Assembly: GCF_900176205.1 (NCBI RefSeq)
Contig: NZ_LT859959.1
Coordinates: 4,547,001 to 4,611,000 of the forward strand
Length of the DNA: 64,000 nt
Direction of reading: 5' to 3'
Source: Bradyrhizobium sp. ORS 285
Lineage (GTDB): Bacteria; Pseudomonadota; Alphaproteobacteria; Rhizobiales; Xanthobacteraceae
The translations under genes were made by a program, and so were the position numbers. Below are positions 47,648 to 55,759 of this stretch, one piece after another (position 1 is the first letter of the stretch; each line of letters begins with the position of its first letter). The notes beneath the pieces were generated by a model. It worked only from the letters and a program-made list of their open reading frames with translations. It ran no database searches and was not told the DNA's origin.

Positions 47648-48207
47648 GGCCAGCCTCTTTCAATGCCGGCCGCCTTCAGGAGTTCGGCCAATTTCTTACG
47701 CGCATAGAACAGGCGCGTCTTGACGGTGTTTTCCGGAATTCCGACAATCTCGGCCACCTCCTCCACGGACTTCTCGTGGTAGTAGACGAGATCGACGATC
47801 TCCCGGTGGTCAGGCGAAAGCGCGGTCAGGCACTTGCGCAGGGCTTCCCCGGTATTCTTCTTCTGCAACGCCACTTCCGGATCGTCGGACGTATCCTCGA
47901 TCGCGTTGGCGGCGTCGTCCTCGAGCTCAACGTCCTTGCGGCGCCGAAGTGCCGAGAGCGCCTTGAATCGCGTGATGGCCAGCAGCCAGGTGGAAACGGC
48001 AGAGCGGCCTTCGAACTTGCCGGCCTGACGCCACACGTCGAGAAAAACCTCGCTGATGAGGTCTTCCGCGGCCTGTTCGTCCCGCACGAGCCGCAGCCCG
48101 AAACGGTACACCCTGACATGGTGCCGTCCATACAGCACCTGCATGGCGAGCCGGTCGCCTTGAGCGATCCGGGCAATCAGGGTTTCGTCTGACGCCGCTG
48201 CTGTCAC
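47644..48207 (-). CDS. ECF sigma-70-family RNA polymerase sigma factor
   Basis: 187 residues from GTG 48207 (VTAAASDETLIARIAQGD); TTG 48213 is an alternative, and upstream codons look non-coding. Region 2: RVYRFGLRLVRDEQAAEDLISEVFLDVWRQ. Region 4: LSPDHREIVDLVYYHEKSVEEVAEIVGIPENTVKTRLFYARKKLAELLKAAG. It directs RNA polymerase to a stress regulon that should include its own operon. The following gene encodes its membrane anti-sigma factor with an ATGA overlap, and a subtilase comes third. A perfect 7-bp inverted repeat (48250-48256/48264-48270) lies 43 bases upstream. Confidence 0.93.
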   Translation of the reverse strand: MTAAASDETLIARIAQGDRLAMQVLYGRHHVRVYRFGLRLVRDEQAAEDLISEVFLDVWRQAGKFEGRSAVSTWLLAITRFKALSALRRRKDVELEDDAANAIEDTSDDPEVALQKKNTGEALRKCLTALSPDHREIVDLVYYHEKSVEEVAEIVGIPENTVKTRLFYARKKLAELLKAAGIERGWP

Positions 48208-48530
48208 GCTCAATGGCCGTCTCGCAAGATTGGTCTGGAGGAATGAGATTGCGGTTCGAATACAACCGCAAAATTCTTGAAAATACCGGAAAGATACGTC
48301 CCCGCGTGTGAGCTGGCGCACAGACACGCACATTTTGCTGCATCGCCCGGGGCAATCGCGCCCGGCGGGGTCCCGCCTACCATGTCACGTCCCTGACCAA
48401 CTGCGCCCGAAAGCCGTAAATTCCCTGCCGCGGCATGCCGCAGCGTCACGTCGTCCCAGTTCCCCTAGATACCAAAGTTAAAGGCTTTCCCACGTAGATT
48501 TTCAGTTGAACCGGAACAAATTGCGCGCGC
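48208..48530. other. divergent promoter region between the ECF operon and a diguanylate cyclase gene
   Basis: 323 bases. At 48250-48270 lies tgcggtt-cgaatac-aaccgca, an inverted repeat that could be an operator or part of an ECF promoter. No clear -35/-10 pair for the sigma factor was identified. On the plus side, ggaac occurs 12 bases before the cyclase start but lacks the rest of an EcfG-type promoter. No gene is supported. Confidence 0.4.
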
Positions 48531-49679
48531 ATGGGCACCACGGCACCGCCTTATTCCATTCCCGACGTTGCCGATGCTGACGGCCCGCGATCGCCCCCGG
48601 CGCGCGAGCTGCGCGTTCGGCGCGCGGGCCGGCGCCGGCAGATCCTGGCGATGATCGCCGGCTGCTACCTCACCGACGCGATCATCCTGTTCATCTACGC
48701 CCAGGCCGGCACCGTGCCGACCACGATCGCCCCGTCCTATGCGGCAATCGGCGTGCTCACCGTCGCTCTGTGGACGGTGCTGTCGGAGAGCGGGTTCAAC
48801 GACCGCTTCCATGATCACTATCTGGTCGTGCCGCAATCGATCGTCAGCATGATGATGACGGTCGCGTTCTGCTACATCGCGCCGGAAGTCAGCATCGTCT
48901 TCCTGTGCACGCTGTATCTGGTGGTCGGCTTCAGCTCGCTGCGCGCCACGCCGCGGCAGACTGCGATCTGCTGGACGTTCCTGGCGCTCGGGCTCGCCGG
49001 CCTGTTCCTGCTGACCGACAAGCCGCTCGGCATGCCCACCGGCAGCCCGCTGGAGCGGCTCGCGACGCTCCTGGTGTTCGTGCTGACCATTGCCGGCTGC
49101 ATGTTCCTCGGCATCTTCTCCAGCGCCCTGCGCGAGACGCTGTATCAGCGCGGCCAGAAGCTGAAGGAAGCCTATCGCCGCATCGAGGAGCTCGCCGAGC
49201 TCGACGAGCTGACCGGCGCGCTGAACCGGCGCTCGATCATGCACGTGCTGGAGGAGGAGCTGGCACGCGCGCGGCAGGCCGGCCGGCCCTGCTCGGTCGT
49301 GCTGATCGATCTCGACTGGTTCAAGCGCATCAATGACGAGCACGGCCACCCGACCGGCGACGACGTGCTGCGCACCTTCGCCATCACCATGTTCGCCAAC
49401 ATCCGCGGCAGCGACCGTTTCGGCCGCTATGGCGGCGAGGAGTTTCTGCTGGTGCTGCCCGGCGCGCCGCAGGACCCGGCCTGCCGGCTGGCCGAGCGGC
49501 TGCGCCAGATCATCGCCGAGCTCGACTGGAGCGCGTTCTCGACCGGCCTCCAGGTCACCTTCTCGGCCGGCGTCGCCACTGCGCGCGGCGACGAGACCAC
49601 GGAATCGCTGCTGTCGCGCGCCGACCGCGCGCTCTACGAGTCCAAGGCGCAGGGACGCAATCGCGTCACCCGCGCCTGA
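48531..49679 (+). CDS. membrane diguanylate cyclase (GGEEF) with I-site
   Basis: 382 residues. Five to six transmembrane segments (about 38-200) precede a short coiled segment (LKEAYRRIEELAELDELTGALNRR) and a GGDEF domain (about 212-380) with RYGGEEFLLVLP and IDLDWFKRINDEHGHPTGDD. An RGSD lies at the I-site position, so feedback inhibition by cyclic di-GMP is expected. It makes cyclic di-GMP from GTP. The next gene starts 10 bases after its stop, so it is operonic with the DUF2336 gene. Confidence 0.9.
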   Translation: MGTTAPPYSIPDVADADGPRSPPARELRVRRAGRRRQILAMIAGCYLTDAIILFIYAQAGTVPTTIAPSYAAIGVLTVALWTVLSESGFNDRFHDHYLVVPQSIVSMMMTVAFCYIAPEVSIVFLCTLYLVVGFSSLRATPRQTAICWTFLALGLAGLFLLTDKPLGMPTGSPLERLATLLVFVLTIAGCMFLGIFSSALRETLYQRGQKLKEAYRRIEELAELDELTGALNRRSIMHVLEEELARARQAGRPCSVVLIDLDWFKRINDEHGHPTGDDVLRTFAITMFANIRGSDRFGRYGGEEFLLVLPGAPQDPACRLAERLRQIIAELDWSAFSTGLQVTFSAGVATARGDETTESLLSRADRALYESKAQGRNRVTRA

Positions 49680-49689
49680 GCGGTCCGGC

Positions 49690-50796
49690 ATGACGACGAA
49701 GCCCAAGCCCAATGAGAGCCTGCTGGACGAGCTGGAGGACACGCTCGCGCACGGCACGGTGGCGCGGCGGGTCGAGACCCTGCGCAAGGTGACCGACCTG
49801 TTCGTGGACGGCACGTCGGACTTTGCCGACGACCAGGTGGCCCTGTTCGATGACGTGTTCGAATGCCTGATCGACCACATCGAGACCTCGGCACGCGCCC
49901 TGCTCGCCAGCCGGCTCGCGCCGCTCGACCGCGCTCCGCCGCGGACCTTGCACCGGCTCGCCGATGACGACGCCATCGAGGTCGCCGGCCCCGTGCTGTC
50001 GAAATCCGAACGGCTCGACGAAGCCGCGCTGATCCGCACCGCCCAGACCAAGAGCCAGGCGCATCTGCTCGCCATCTCAATCCGCCGCGTGCTGAGCCGC
50101 GCCGTCACCGATATCCTGCTCCGGCGCGGCAATGACGCGGTCGTGCACAGCACGGTCAGCAATCCCGGCGCGGACCTCTCGGAGCGCAGCTTCGACGCGC
50201 TGGTCGATCGCGCGGCACTCGACGAGAACCTCGCCGCATGCCTTGCTTTGCGGCCCAACCTGCCCCGCCCTCTCTATCTGAAGCTCGTCGCAAAGGCCTC
50301 GGCCACGGTGCGCGCGCGGCTCGAAGCGGCCAACCCCAAGCTGGCGCCGGAAGTCTCCTCCGCCGTGCGCACCGCCGGCCGGCGGGCGCGGTCGAGCGCG
50401 GTGGCGCTGACAAGCCAGACCGAGATCGCGCATGCGCTGGTCCGCTCGCTGCACGCCGATGGCCGGCTCGACGACCGCCTGCTGGTTCAGTTCACCGAGC
50501 AGCGCAAGTTCGACGAAGCCAATGCCGCGGTCGCCGCCATGGCCAACGTGCCGGTCGCGGTCGCCGAGAGCATCATGATCGAGAGCCGCGCCGAGGGCGT
50601 GATGATCCTCGCCAAGGTCGCAGGCCTCGCGTGGCCGACGGTCGAATCGATCATCCAGATGCGCGATGAGCTGGCTGGCGCCGCCGCCACCGATCTCGTC
50701 GCCTCCAAGGCGACCTATGAGCGGCTGCGGCGCTCCACTGCGCAGCAGGTGCTGCGTTTCCATCGCGTGCAGGACGGGGCGTCGGCGCAGGCCTGA
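49690..50796 (+). CDS. DUF2336 domain protein
   Basis: 368 residues from ATG 49690 (MTTKPKPNESLLDELEDTLAHG); the frame reaches back into the cyclase gene but the start is fixed by the cyclase stop. Typical DUF2336: RVETLRKVTDLFVDGTSDFADDQVALFDDVFECLIDHIE, RALLASRLAPLDRAPPRTLHRLADDDAIEVAGPVLSKSERLDEAALI. All helical, HEAT-like. Unknown function, but here linked to a diguanylate cyclase, and a paralogue sits behind CtrA boxes at 12157; both point to cell-cycle or second-messenger control. Confidence 0.88.
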   Translation: MTTKPKPNESLLDELEDTLAHGTVARRVETLRKVTDLFVDGTSDFADDQVALFDDVFECLIDHIETSARALLASRLAPLDRAPPRTLHRLADDDAIEVAGPVLSKSERLDEAALIRTAQTKSQAHLLAISIRRVLSRAVTDILLRRGNDAVVHSTVSNPGADLSERSFDALVDRAALDENLAACLALRPNLPRPLYLKLVAKASATVRARLEAANPKLAPEVSSAVRTAGRRARSSAVALTSQTEIAHALVRSLHADGRLDDRLLVQFTEQRKFDEANAAVAAMANVPVAVAESIMIESRAEGVMILAKVAGLAWPTVESIIQMRDELAGAAATDLVASKATYERLRRSTAQQVLRFHRVQDGASAQA

Positions 50797-50815
50797 CCCA
50801 TCGCCGAGCGCAATC

Positions 50816-51454
50816 TCAATAGCGCAGCACCCGCCGGCCGATCAGCGCGCCGAGCCCGGCCACGACGACCGCTGCGATCGTGTACCAGGTGGCAACGAAC
50901 AGCGGTGAATCGTCGGTGCAATGCGCGGCGTAGAGCGTCGCCGCAATTCCCGCAGACACCAGCCCCGCGATGCCTCCCGCGACCGCCGGACGTGACGGCG
51001 CACCATGACGCAGCCCGAACAGCGCGGCGCCCAGGATCGGCAGCGACAGCACCGGGATCGCACTGACGCACAGCATCGAATTATGCCCGACCAGCCGCGC
51101 CATCATCGGCGCCCGCTGCGGCAGCATCATCTCGGCCGTCATGCCGCCGATCAGGACGACGATCGGCGCGATCAGCAGCCAGCCCCAGCCGTGCAGCGAC
51201 GCTTCGGGCCGCGACAGATGCACGCTGATGATCAGCGCCGGGATCGCCAGCGCCGTGGTGACGACGAACTTCAAATCGAAGAACGGATTGCGCACCGCGA
51301 GCCAGATGTCCGGGCGGATGCCGAGCCCGATCAGCAGCATCGCGGTCGATACCGGCGTCGCAGCCATCAGGGCCAGCGCCATGATGATGCCGACCGGCAG
51401 CACGCGCTGCGCATTGTCGGCGGCAAGGGAGCGGATGAGCTGATCGGTGTCCAT
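50816..51454 (-). CDS. osrA: NrsF/DUF1109-type membrane anti-sigma factor, OsrA-like
   Basis: 212 residues from ATG 51454 (MDTDQLIRSLAADN); an in-frame ATG two codons earlier overlaps the sigma stop. Six predicted transmembrane segments and a short cytosolic N-terminus containing the LIRSLAAD motif, as in NrsF. Two conserved cysteines fall exactly at C129 (MLCVSA) and C179 (AHCTDD); to my knowledge these are the numbers of the redox-active cysteines in Bradyrhizobium OsrA. It should hold the sigma factor until oxidants modify the cysteines. Coupled with the sigma gene by overlap. Confidence 0.88.
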   Translation of the reverse strand: MDTDQLIRSLAADNAQRVLPVGIIMALALMAATPVSTAMLLIGLGIRPDIWLAVRNPFFDLKFVVTTALAIPALIISVHLSRPEASLHGWGWLLIAPIVVLIGGMTAEMMLPQRAPMMARLVGHNSMLCVSAIPVLSLPILGAALFGLRHGAPSRPAVAGGIAGLVSAGIAATLYAAHCTDDSPLFVATWYTIAAVVVAGLGALIGRRVLRY

Positions 51455-51456
51455 GA

Positions 51457-52002
51457 TCATGTGTCCCGTAGCTTGGCCGTGAGCGTCGCAAGCGCCCGGT
51501 GCAGCGCCACCCGCACCGCGCCCTCGCTCATCGAGAACTTCTGCGCCGTCTGCTTGATCGAGGCAGCGTCGACCGCGATCGACTGCAGCACGTCGCGCTG
51601 ACGCTGCGGCAGGGTCTTCAGCTGCGCCTCGACCTCGCTGGCCGGGACGCTGGGTGCCGGCGGCTCGTCGGCCAGCGTCTCCGAGAAATCATCGATGTCG
51701 ACGAACACCCGCCGCCCGCGCCGGCGCAGCATGTCGATCAGCTTGTTGCGGGCGATTGCGAACAGCCAGGGCGCGAACGGCGCATTGACGTCCCAGGTGT
51801 GCCGCTTGAGATGAACCGCCAACAGAATTTCCTGCACGATGTCCTCGGCCTGGTCGGGCGGCTGGCCGGCGCGCGCGAGGCCCCGCCGCGATGCTGCGCG
51901 CAGCACCGGCGTGATCGCCTTCAGCAGACGATGATAGGCCTCGTCGTCTCCGGCGACGGCCTGGCGCATCCAGCCCGTCCACTCGTCGTCACGCTCGCGC
52001 AC
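51457..52002 (-). CDS. ecfF: oxidative-stress ECF sigma factor, EcfF (SigF/ECF16) type
   Basis: 181 residues from GTG 52002, chosen because gggag sits just upstream and the promoter's start site would fall around 52014; GTG 52014 adds four residues. Region 2: PDQAEDIVQEILLAVHLKRHTWDVNAPFAPWLFAIARNKLIDMLRRRGRR; region 4: LPQRQRDVLQSIAVDAASIKQTAQKFSMSEGAVRVALHRALATL. It is the group that pairs with NrsF/DUF1109 anti-sigma factors and answers oxidants. A matching autoregulatory promoter (gtaaca-N16-cgaat) lies immediately upstream. Stop overlaps the anti-sigma start. Confidence 0.9.
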   Translation of the reverse strand: MRERDDEWTGWMRQAVAGDDEAYHRLLKAITPVLRAASRRGLARAGQPPDQAEDIVQEILLAVHLKRHTWDVNAPFAPWLFAIARNKLIDMLRRRGRRVFVDIDDFSETLADEPPAPSVPASEVEAQLKTLPQRQRDVLQSIAVDAASIKQTAQKFSMSEGAVRVALHRALATLTAKLRDT

Positions 52003-52020
52003 CTGCGCTCCCACCCGACA

Positions 52021-52047
52021 ATTCGCCCTGGACCCGCACTTTGTTAC
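52021..52047 (-). promoter_or_regulatory. candidate EcfF/SigF-type promoter (autoregulation)
   Basis: Minus strand gtaaca (52047-52042), a 16-base spacer, then cgaat (52025-52021). To my knowledge this is the Caulobacter SigF-type pattern GTAACC-N16-CGAA. The spacing to the sigma gene start implies a nearly leaderless message. Confidence 0.6.
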
Positions 52048-52060
52048 TCGACCACCGAAC

Positions 52061-52080
52061 TGATCACAAATTCGTGATCA
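52061..52080. promoter_or_regulatory. palindrome upstream of the ecfF promoter
   Basis: tgatcac-aaattc-gtgatca has perfect 7-bp arms. It lies 14 bases upstream of the -35 element of the ecfF promoter, a position suited to a regulator's operator. Confidence 0.45.
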
Positions 52081-52338
52081 GTCGCTCGGCCTCGGAACAA
52101 TCCGAGTTGCGCCACACGGAGAGCACGCCAGCGGGCAAATCTCGGAACCGCTCCATAGCACCAAATCGATCTGCGTAAGATCGGTTTGTGGACGACACCG
52201 CCAAGGCCGCCGCCGACGCGCTCGGCGTCGCCTCCGTTTTGCCGTGAGCGGCAGGAAGATACCCATTTTCTGCCCCGTTCTCGACATCTGTCGGGGTCTC
52301 ACTCCGTCATGGGCTGGCAGGGTGGGGAGAAAGCCAAC

Positions 52339-52713
52339 ATGACGATCCAAGCCAGTGGACGTACAGCATTCATCATCGCCGCCGCGTTCGTCCTGAGCCT
52401 CGCCGGGACTGGTTTGGCACCCGCGGCCGAACAGCAGACCTACAGTCCGTTCCTGCCGGTCGGTTCCGACACCGCGCAGGCCGCCAAGCAGGACGTGTTT
52501 CCGGCGCCGATGGCGACCGAGGCGCAGGCGGCGCCCGCGACTCAAACAGCCGAGAGCGAATCGGCGCCGGCCGAGCCCGCCACCGTCAACCTCGTCACTG
52601 TCAGCAATGACGACGGCTCCGGCTGGGACAAGGCCTCGATCATCGGCAAGATCTTCATCGCCTGCGGCACCCTGCTCACTCTGGGCTCGGCCGCGCGGAT
52701 GTTCATGATCTGA
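52339..52713 (+). CDS. small exported protein with C-terminal membrane anchor
   Basis: 124 residues from ATG 52339 (gggga 9 bases upstream); an ATG ten codons earlier is in frame. Signal peptide (about 1-28, cut near PAAA), an acidic Ala/Pro/Glu mid-section, then a C-terminal transmembrane helix (ASIIGKIFIACGTLLTLGSAARMFMI, about 100-124). No family recognised. It is divergent from ecfF and shares its 300-base upstream region, so it may belong to the same oxidative-stress response, but no EcfF-type promoter was seen for it. Confidence 0.7.
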   Translation: MTIQASGRTAFIIAAAFVLSLAGTGLAPAAEQQTYSPFLPVGSDTAQAAKQDVFPAPMATEAQAAPATQTAESESAPAEPATVNLVTVSNDDGSGWDKASIIGKIFIACGTLLTLGSAARMFMI

Positions 52714-52792
52714 CGTCCGGCCTCTCCACCCTACTTGATGCGCGGCCGAGCAGCGGGCAGATTGCCCGCTGTTTGATTTGCGGGGTGGAAAC

Positions 52793-53572
52793 ATGAGCGT
52801 TTACGAGCACATCATCGTCGAGGGCAAAGGCGCGGTCGGCGTCATCACCTTGAACCGGCCGAAGATGCTCAACGCATTGTCGTTCGGCGTCTTCCGCGAG
52901 ATCGCCGCCGCCGTCGACGATCTCGAGGCCGACGACGCCATCGGCTGCATCGTCATCACCGGCAGCGAGAAGGCATTCGCGGCCGGCGCCGACATCAAGG
53001 AGATGCAGCCCAAGAGCTTCATCGACATGTTCTCGAGCGACTTCACCGCGATCGGTGGCGACCGCGTCGCACGCTGCCGCAAGCCGACCATCGCCGCGGT
53101 CTCGGGCTATGCGCTCGGCGGCGGCTGCGAGCTCGCGATGATGTGCGACTTCATCATCTGCTCCGATACGGCGAAGTTTGGCCAGCCGGAAATCACGCTC
53201 GGCACCATCCCCGGCATCGGCGGCACCCAGCGGCTGACCCGCGCGATCGGCAAGGCCAAGGCGATGGACCTCTGCCTCACCGGCCGGATGATGGACGCGG
53301 CGGAAGCCGAGCGCGCCGGCCTGGTCAGCCGCATCGTTCCGGCAGACAAATTGATGGAAGAGACGATGGCCGCCGCCGAGAAGATCGCAGCGATGTCGCG
53401 CCCCGCGGCCGCGATGGCCAAGGAGGCCGTCAACCGCGCCTTCGAGACCCCGCTCTCTGAGGGCATGAACGTCGAGCGCAACCTCTTCCACGCCACCTTC
53501 GCGCTCGAAGACCGCGCCGAGGGCATGGCCGCCTTCATCGAGAAGCGCAAGCCGGTCAACAAGAACCGGTGA
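52793..53572 (+). CDS. enoyl-CoA hydratase (crotonase family)
   Basis: 259 residues from ATG 52793 (an upstream TTG is unlikely). Active-site residues: oxyanion hole in [10 protein letters not shown], catalytic glutamates E113 ([11 protein letters not shown]) and E133 ([11 protein letters not shown]). The overall pattern is like E. coli FadB N-domain/short-chain ECH, so it should hydrate trans-2-enoyl-CoA in fatty-acid or amino-acid breakdown. Monocistronic. Confidence 0.94.
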   Translation: MSVYEHIIVEGKGAVGVITLNRPKMLNALSFGVFREIAAAVDDLEADDAIGCIVITGSEKAFAAGADIKEMQPKSFIDMFSSDFTAIGGDRVARCRKPTIAAVSGYALGGGCELAMMCDFIICSDTAKFGQPEITLGTIPGIGGTQRLTRAIGKAKAMDLCLTGRMMDAAEAERAGLVSRIVPADKLMEETMAAAEKIAAMSRPAAAMAKEAVNRAFETPLSEGMNVERNLFHATFALEDRAEGMAAFIEKRKPVNKNR

Positions 53573-53624
53573 GCGGTACTGAACGATTCTCTCTGAAGTA
53601 GTTCGAGTCTCACCGCACGTCAGG

Positions 53625-53760
53625 TGCGCTCCCTCTCCCCGTTCTTCACGGGGAGAGGGTTGGGGTGAGGGGCAGCCACGAGCACTGACCGTGCACAGAG
53701 CCCCCTTACCCGGATTGCATCTGACGATGCAATCCGACCTCTCCCCGCAAGCGAGGCGCG
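53625..53760. repeat. palindromic element, 'ccctctcccc' family (copy B)
   Basis: gcgctccctctccccgttct then acggggagagggttggggtg, a central spacer, then cccttacccggattgcatct, gacgatgcaatccgacctct and cccc. Almost the same as copy A at 41966-42090. The remainder of the 53573-54016 gap holds no gene; the AT-rich part near 53970-54010 is probably the tolC promoter. Confidence 0.75.
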
Positions 53761-54016
53761 GTGCCCTGAGCGAATCGCAACAAGCTTGCAATTAGCTGAC
53801 GCGATTCGCGGCGCAGACCGCAATCGCCGCCGCCACTCACTCACCCGCCTACCGCGCGGCCGTCCCGCTGCTCCCGCTGCACTGCGCCTGTGGCGCGCCC
53901 GCCACAACAAACCATGGAAAAGCCTGCCGGATTCCACATCCGCGGTTTGTGTGTGGCCGCGCTCCGCCGTAAACAGGTAAACGATTGGTTAAGACAGTGA
54001 GACGCGGCGGAGTCGG

Positions 54017-55435
54017 ATGGTGGGTCGAGCCAAGACATTTGGCGTCGGCAAGGTGCATGCATGGCGGATCGGCTCTGGCCTGATCCTCGCCGCCGGCCTT
54101 GTCGCTGTCAGCTCGCCGGTGCGCGCCGAGGATCTCGCCGCCGCGCTGGCCAAAGCCTATCAGACCAACCCGACGCTCAATGCCGAGCGCGCCCGGCAGC
54201 GTGCGACCGACGAGAACGTGCCGCAGGCGCTCGCCGGGTATCGCCCGCAGCTCATCGCGAGCCTCAGCGCCGGCCTGCAGGCGGTGCGCAATCTGCTGCC
54301 GACCAATGCGATCCAGAGCCAGACGCTGAAGCCCTGGACCATTGGCCTCACCGTCAACCAGACCCTCTTCAACGGCTTTCGCACCGCCAACAGCGTCCGC
54401 GTCGCCGAGCTGCAGGTGCAGTCCGGCCGCGAGGCGTTGCGCAATGTCGGCCAGGGCGTGCTGCTCGATGCCGTGACCGCCTATACCAACGTGCTCGCCA
54501 ACCAGTCGCTGGTCGAGGCGCAGCGCTCCAACGTCGCCTTCCTGCGCGAGACGCTGTCGGTGACGCAGCGCCGCCTCAATGCCGGCGACGTCACCCCGAC
54601 CGACGCCTCGCAGGCCGAGGCGCGGCTGTCGCGCGGCCTGTCCGACCTCAACGCCGCCGAGGTCAATCTCGCCATCAGCCAGGCCACCTACGCGCAGGTG
54701 ATCGGCATGACGCCGAGCCAGCTGCGCGCCGCCGATCCGGTCGACCGCCTGCTGCCGCGCTCGCGCGAGGATGCGATCGCGCTCGCCAACAAAGAGAACC
54801 CGGCGGTGGCCGCGGCGAGCTTCGACGTCGACGTCGCCGCGACCTCGATCAAGGTGGCCGAGGGAGCGCTGCTGCCGACCGTGACCTTGCAGGCCGGCGT
54901 CAGCCGCAGCCGCGATTCGGACCAAACGCTCGGCACCTTCGGCACCGACCAGGCCTCGGTGGTCGGCAGCGTCGCCGCCCCGATCTACGATGGCGGCACC
55001 GCATCATCGCAGACCCGCCAGGCCAAGGAGGTCGCGGCGCAGAGCCGCCTCGTGCTCGACCAGGTCCGCAACCAGGCGCGCACCGCCGTGGTCAGCGCCT
55101 GGGTCGCCAATGAAGGCGCCAAGGTCGCCGTCAGCGCCTCCGAGGCCGAGGTGAAGGCCGCGACCGTCGCGCTGCAGGGCGTCTCGCGCGAAGCGCAAGG
55201 CGGCCAGCGCACCACCGTCGACGTTCTGAACTCGCAGGCAGATCTGATCCAGGCCAAGGCGCGCCTGATCGGCGCCCAGCGCGACCGCGTCATCGCCTCC
55301 TACACCCTGCTCAGCGCCGTCGGCCGCCTCGACGTCAAGAACCTCAATCTGAACACGCCGGACTATCTGCCCGAGGTCCACTACCACCAAGTCCGCGACG
55401 CCTGGCACGGCCTCCGCACGCCGTCGGGGCAGTAG
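54017..55435 (+). CDS. TolC-family outer-membrane efflux channel
   Basis: 472 residues. Signal peptide about 1-37 (cut after PVRA), then two TolC (OEP) repeats: DLAAALAKAYQTNPTLNAERARQRATDENVPQALAGYRPQLI and, in the second half, SREDAIALANKENPAVAAASFDVDVAATSIKVAEGALLPTVTLQ. Second-repeat GGxR/GxxTxxDVLNxQ motif GGQRTTVDVLNSQADLIQAK is typical of the type I secretion/efflux subclass. It forms trimers bridging outer membrane and periplasm. No RND or ABC partner is adjacent. Confidence 0.93.
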   Translation: MVGRAKTFGVGKVHAWRIGSGLILAAGLVAVSSPVRAEDLAAALAKAYQTNPTLNAERARQRATDENVPQALAGYRPQLIASLSAGLQAVRNLLPTNAIQSQTLKPWTIGLTVNQTLFNGFRTANSVRVAELQVQSGREALRNVGQGVLLDAVTAYTNVLANQSLVEAQRSNVAFLRETLSVTQRRLNAGDVTPTDASQAEARLSRGLSDLNAAEVNLAISQATYAQVIGMTPSQLRAADPVDRLLPRSREDAIALANKENPAVAAASFDVDVAATSIKVAEGALLPTVTLQAGVSRSRDSDQTLGTFGTDQASVVGSVAAPIYDGGTASSQTRQAKEVAAQSRLVLDQVRNQARTAVVSAWVANEGAKVAVSASEAEVKAATVALQGVSREAQGGQRTTVDVLNSQADLIQAKARLIGAQRDRVIASYTLLSAVGRLDVKNLNLNTPDYLPEVHYHQVRDAWHGLRTPSGQ

Positions 55436-55478
55436 GAGCATCATCAGCCGATCAGTTCGCGACGGAGCCGGACACCCA

Positions 55479-55607
55479 CCTCTCCCGGAGGGAGAGGTCG
55501 GATTGCATCGTCAGATGCAATCCGGGTGAGGGCTTACGGTCGATCGAGGAAACTGCGCCCCCTCACCCGCGCCTAGCGGCGCGACCTCTCCCCGCTGGGG
55601 AGAGGTG
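55479..55607. repeat. inverted copy of the 'acctctccc' palindromic element
   Basis: Starts cacctctcccggagggagag and ends gcgacctctc...ggggagaggtg, with the shared module gattgcatcgtcagatgcaa in opposite orientation to copies A and B. It lies in the 55436-55759 gap between the TolC and amidohydrolase genes; nothing else is seen there. Confidence 0.75.
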
Positions 55608-55759
55608 AAACCGTGCCGCACCCGACCTGCACGCCTCACCAACACGCGAGGAATGCCCGCGCTGTTCGCTCTTGCCCCCTACTGCGCCCCGGTCCACGCT
55701 GATGGCCGAAACCACGCGCGTCACCCTCAACGCACGCGCGACATCCGGGGAGAACCATC

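Noticed and set aside
48465..50258. 597-residue minus-strand frame
   Set aside because: Antisense of the diguanylate cyclase and DUF2336 genes.
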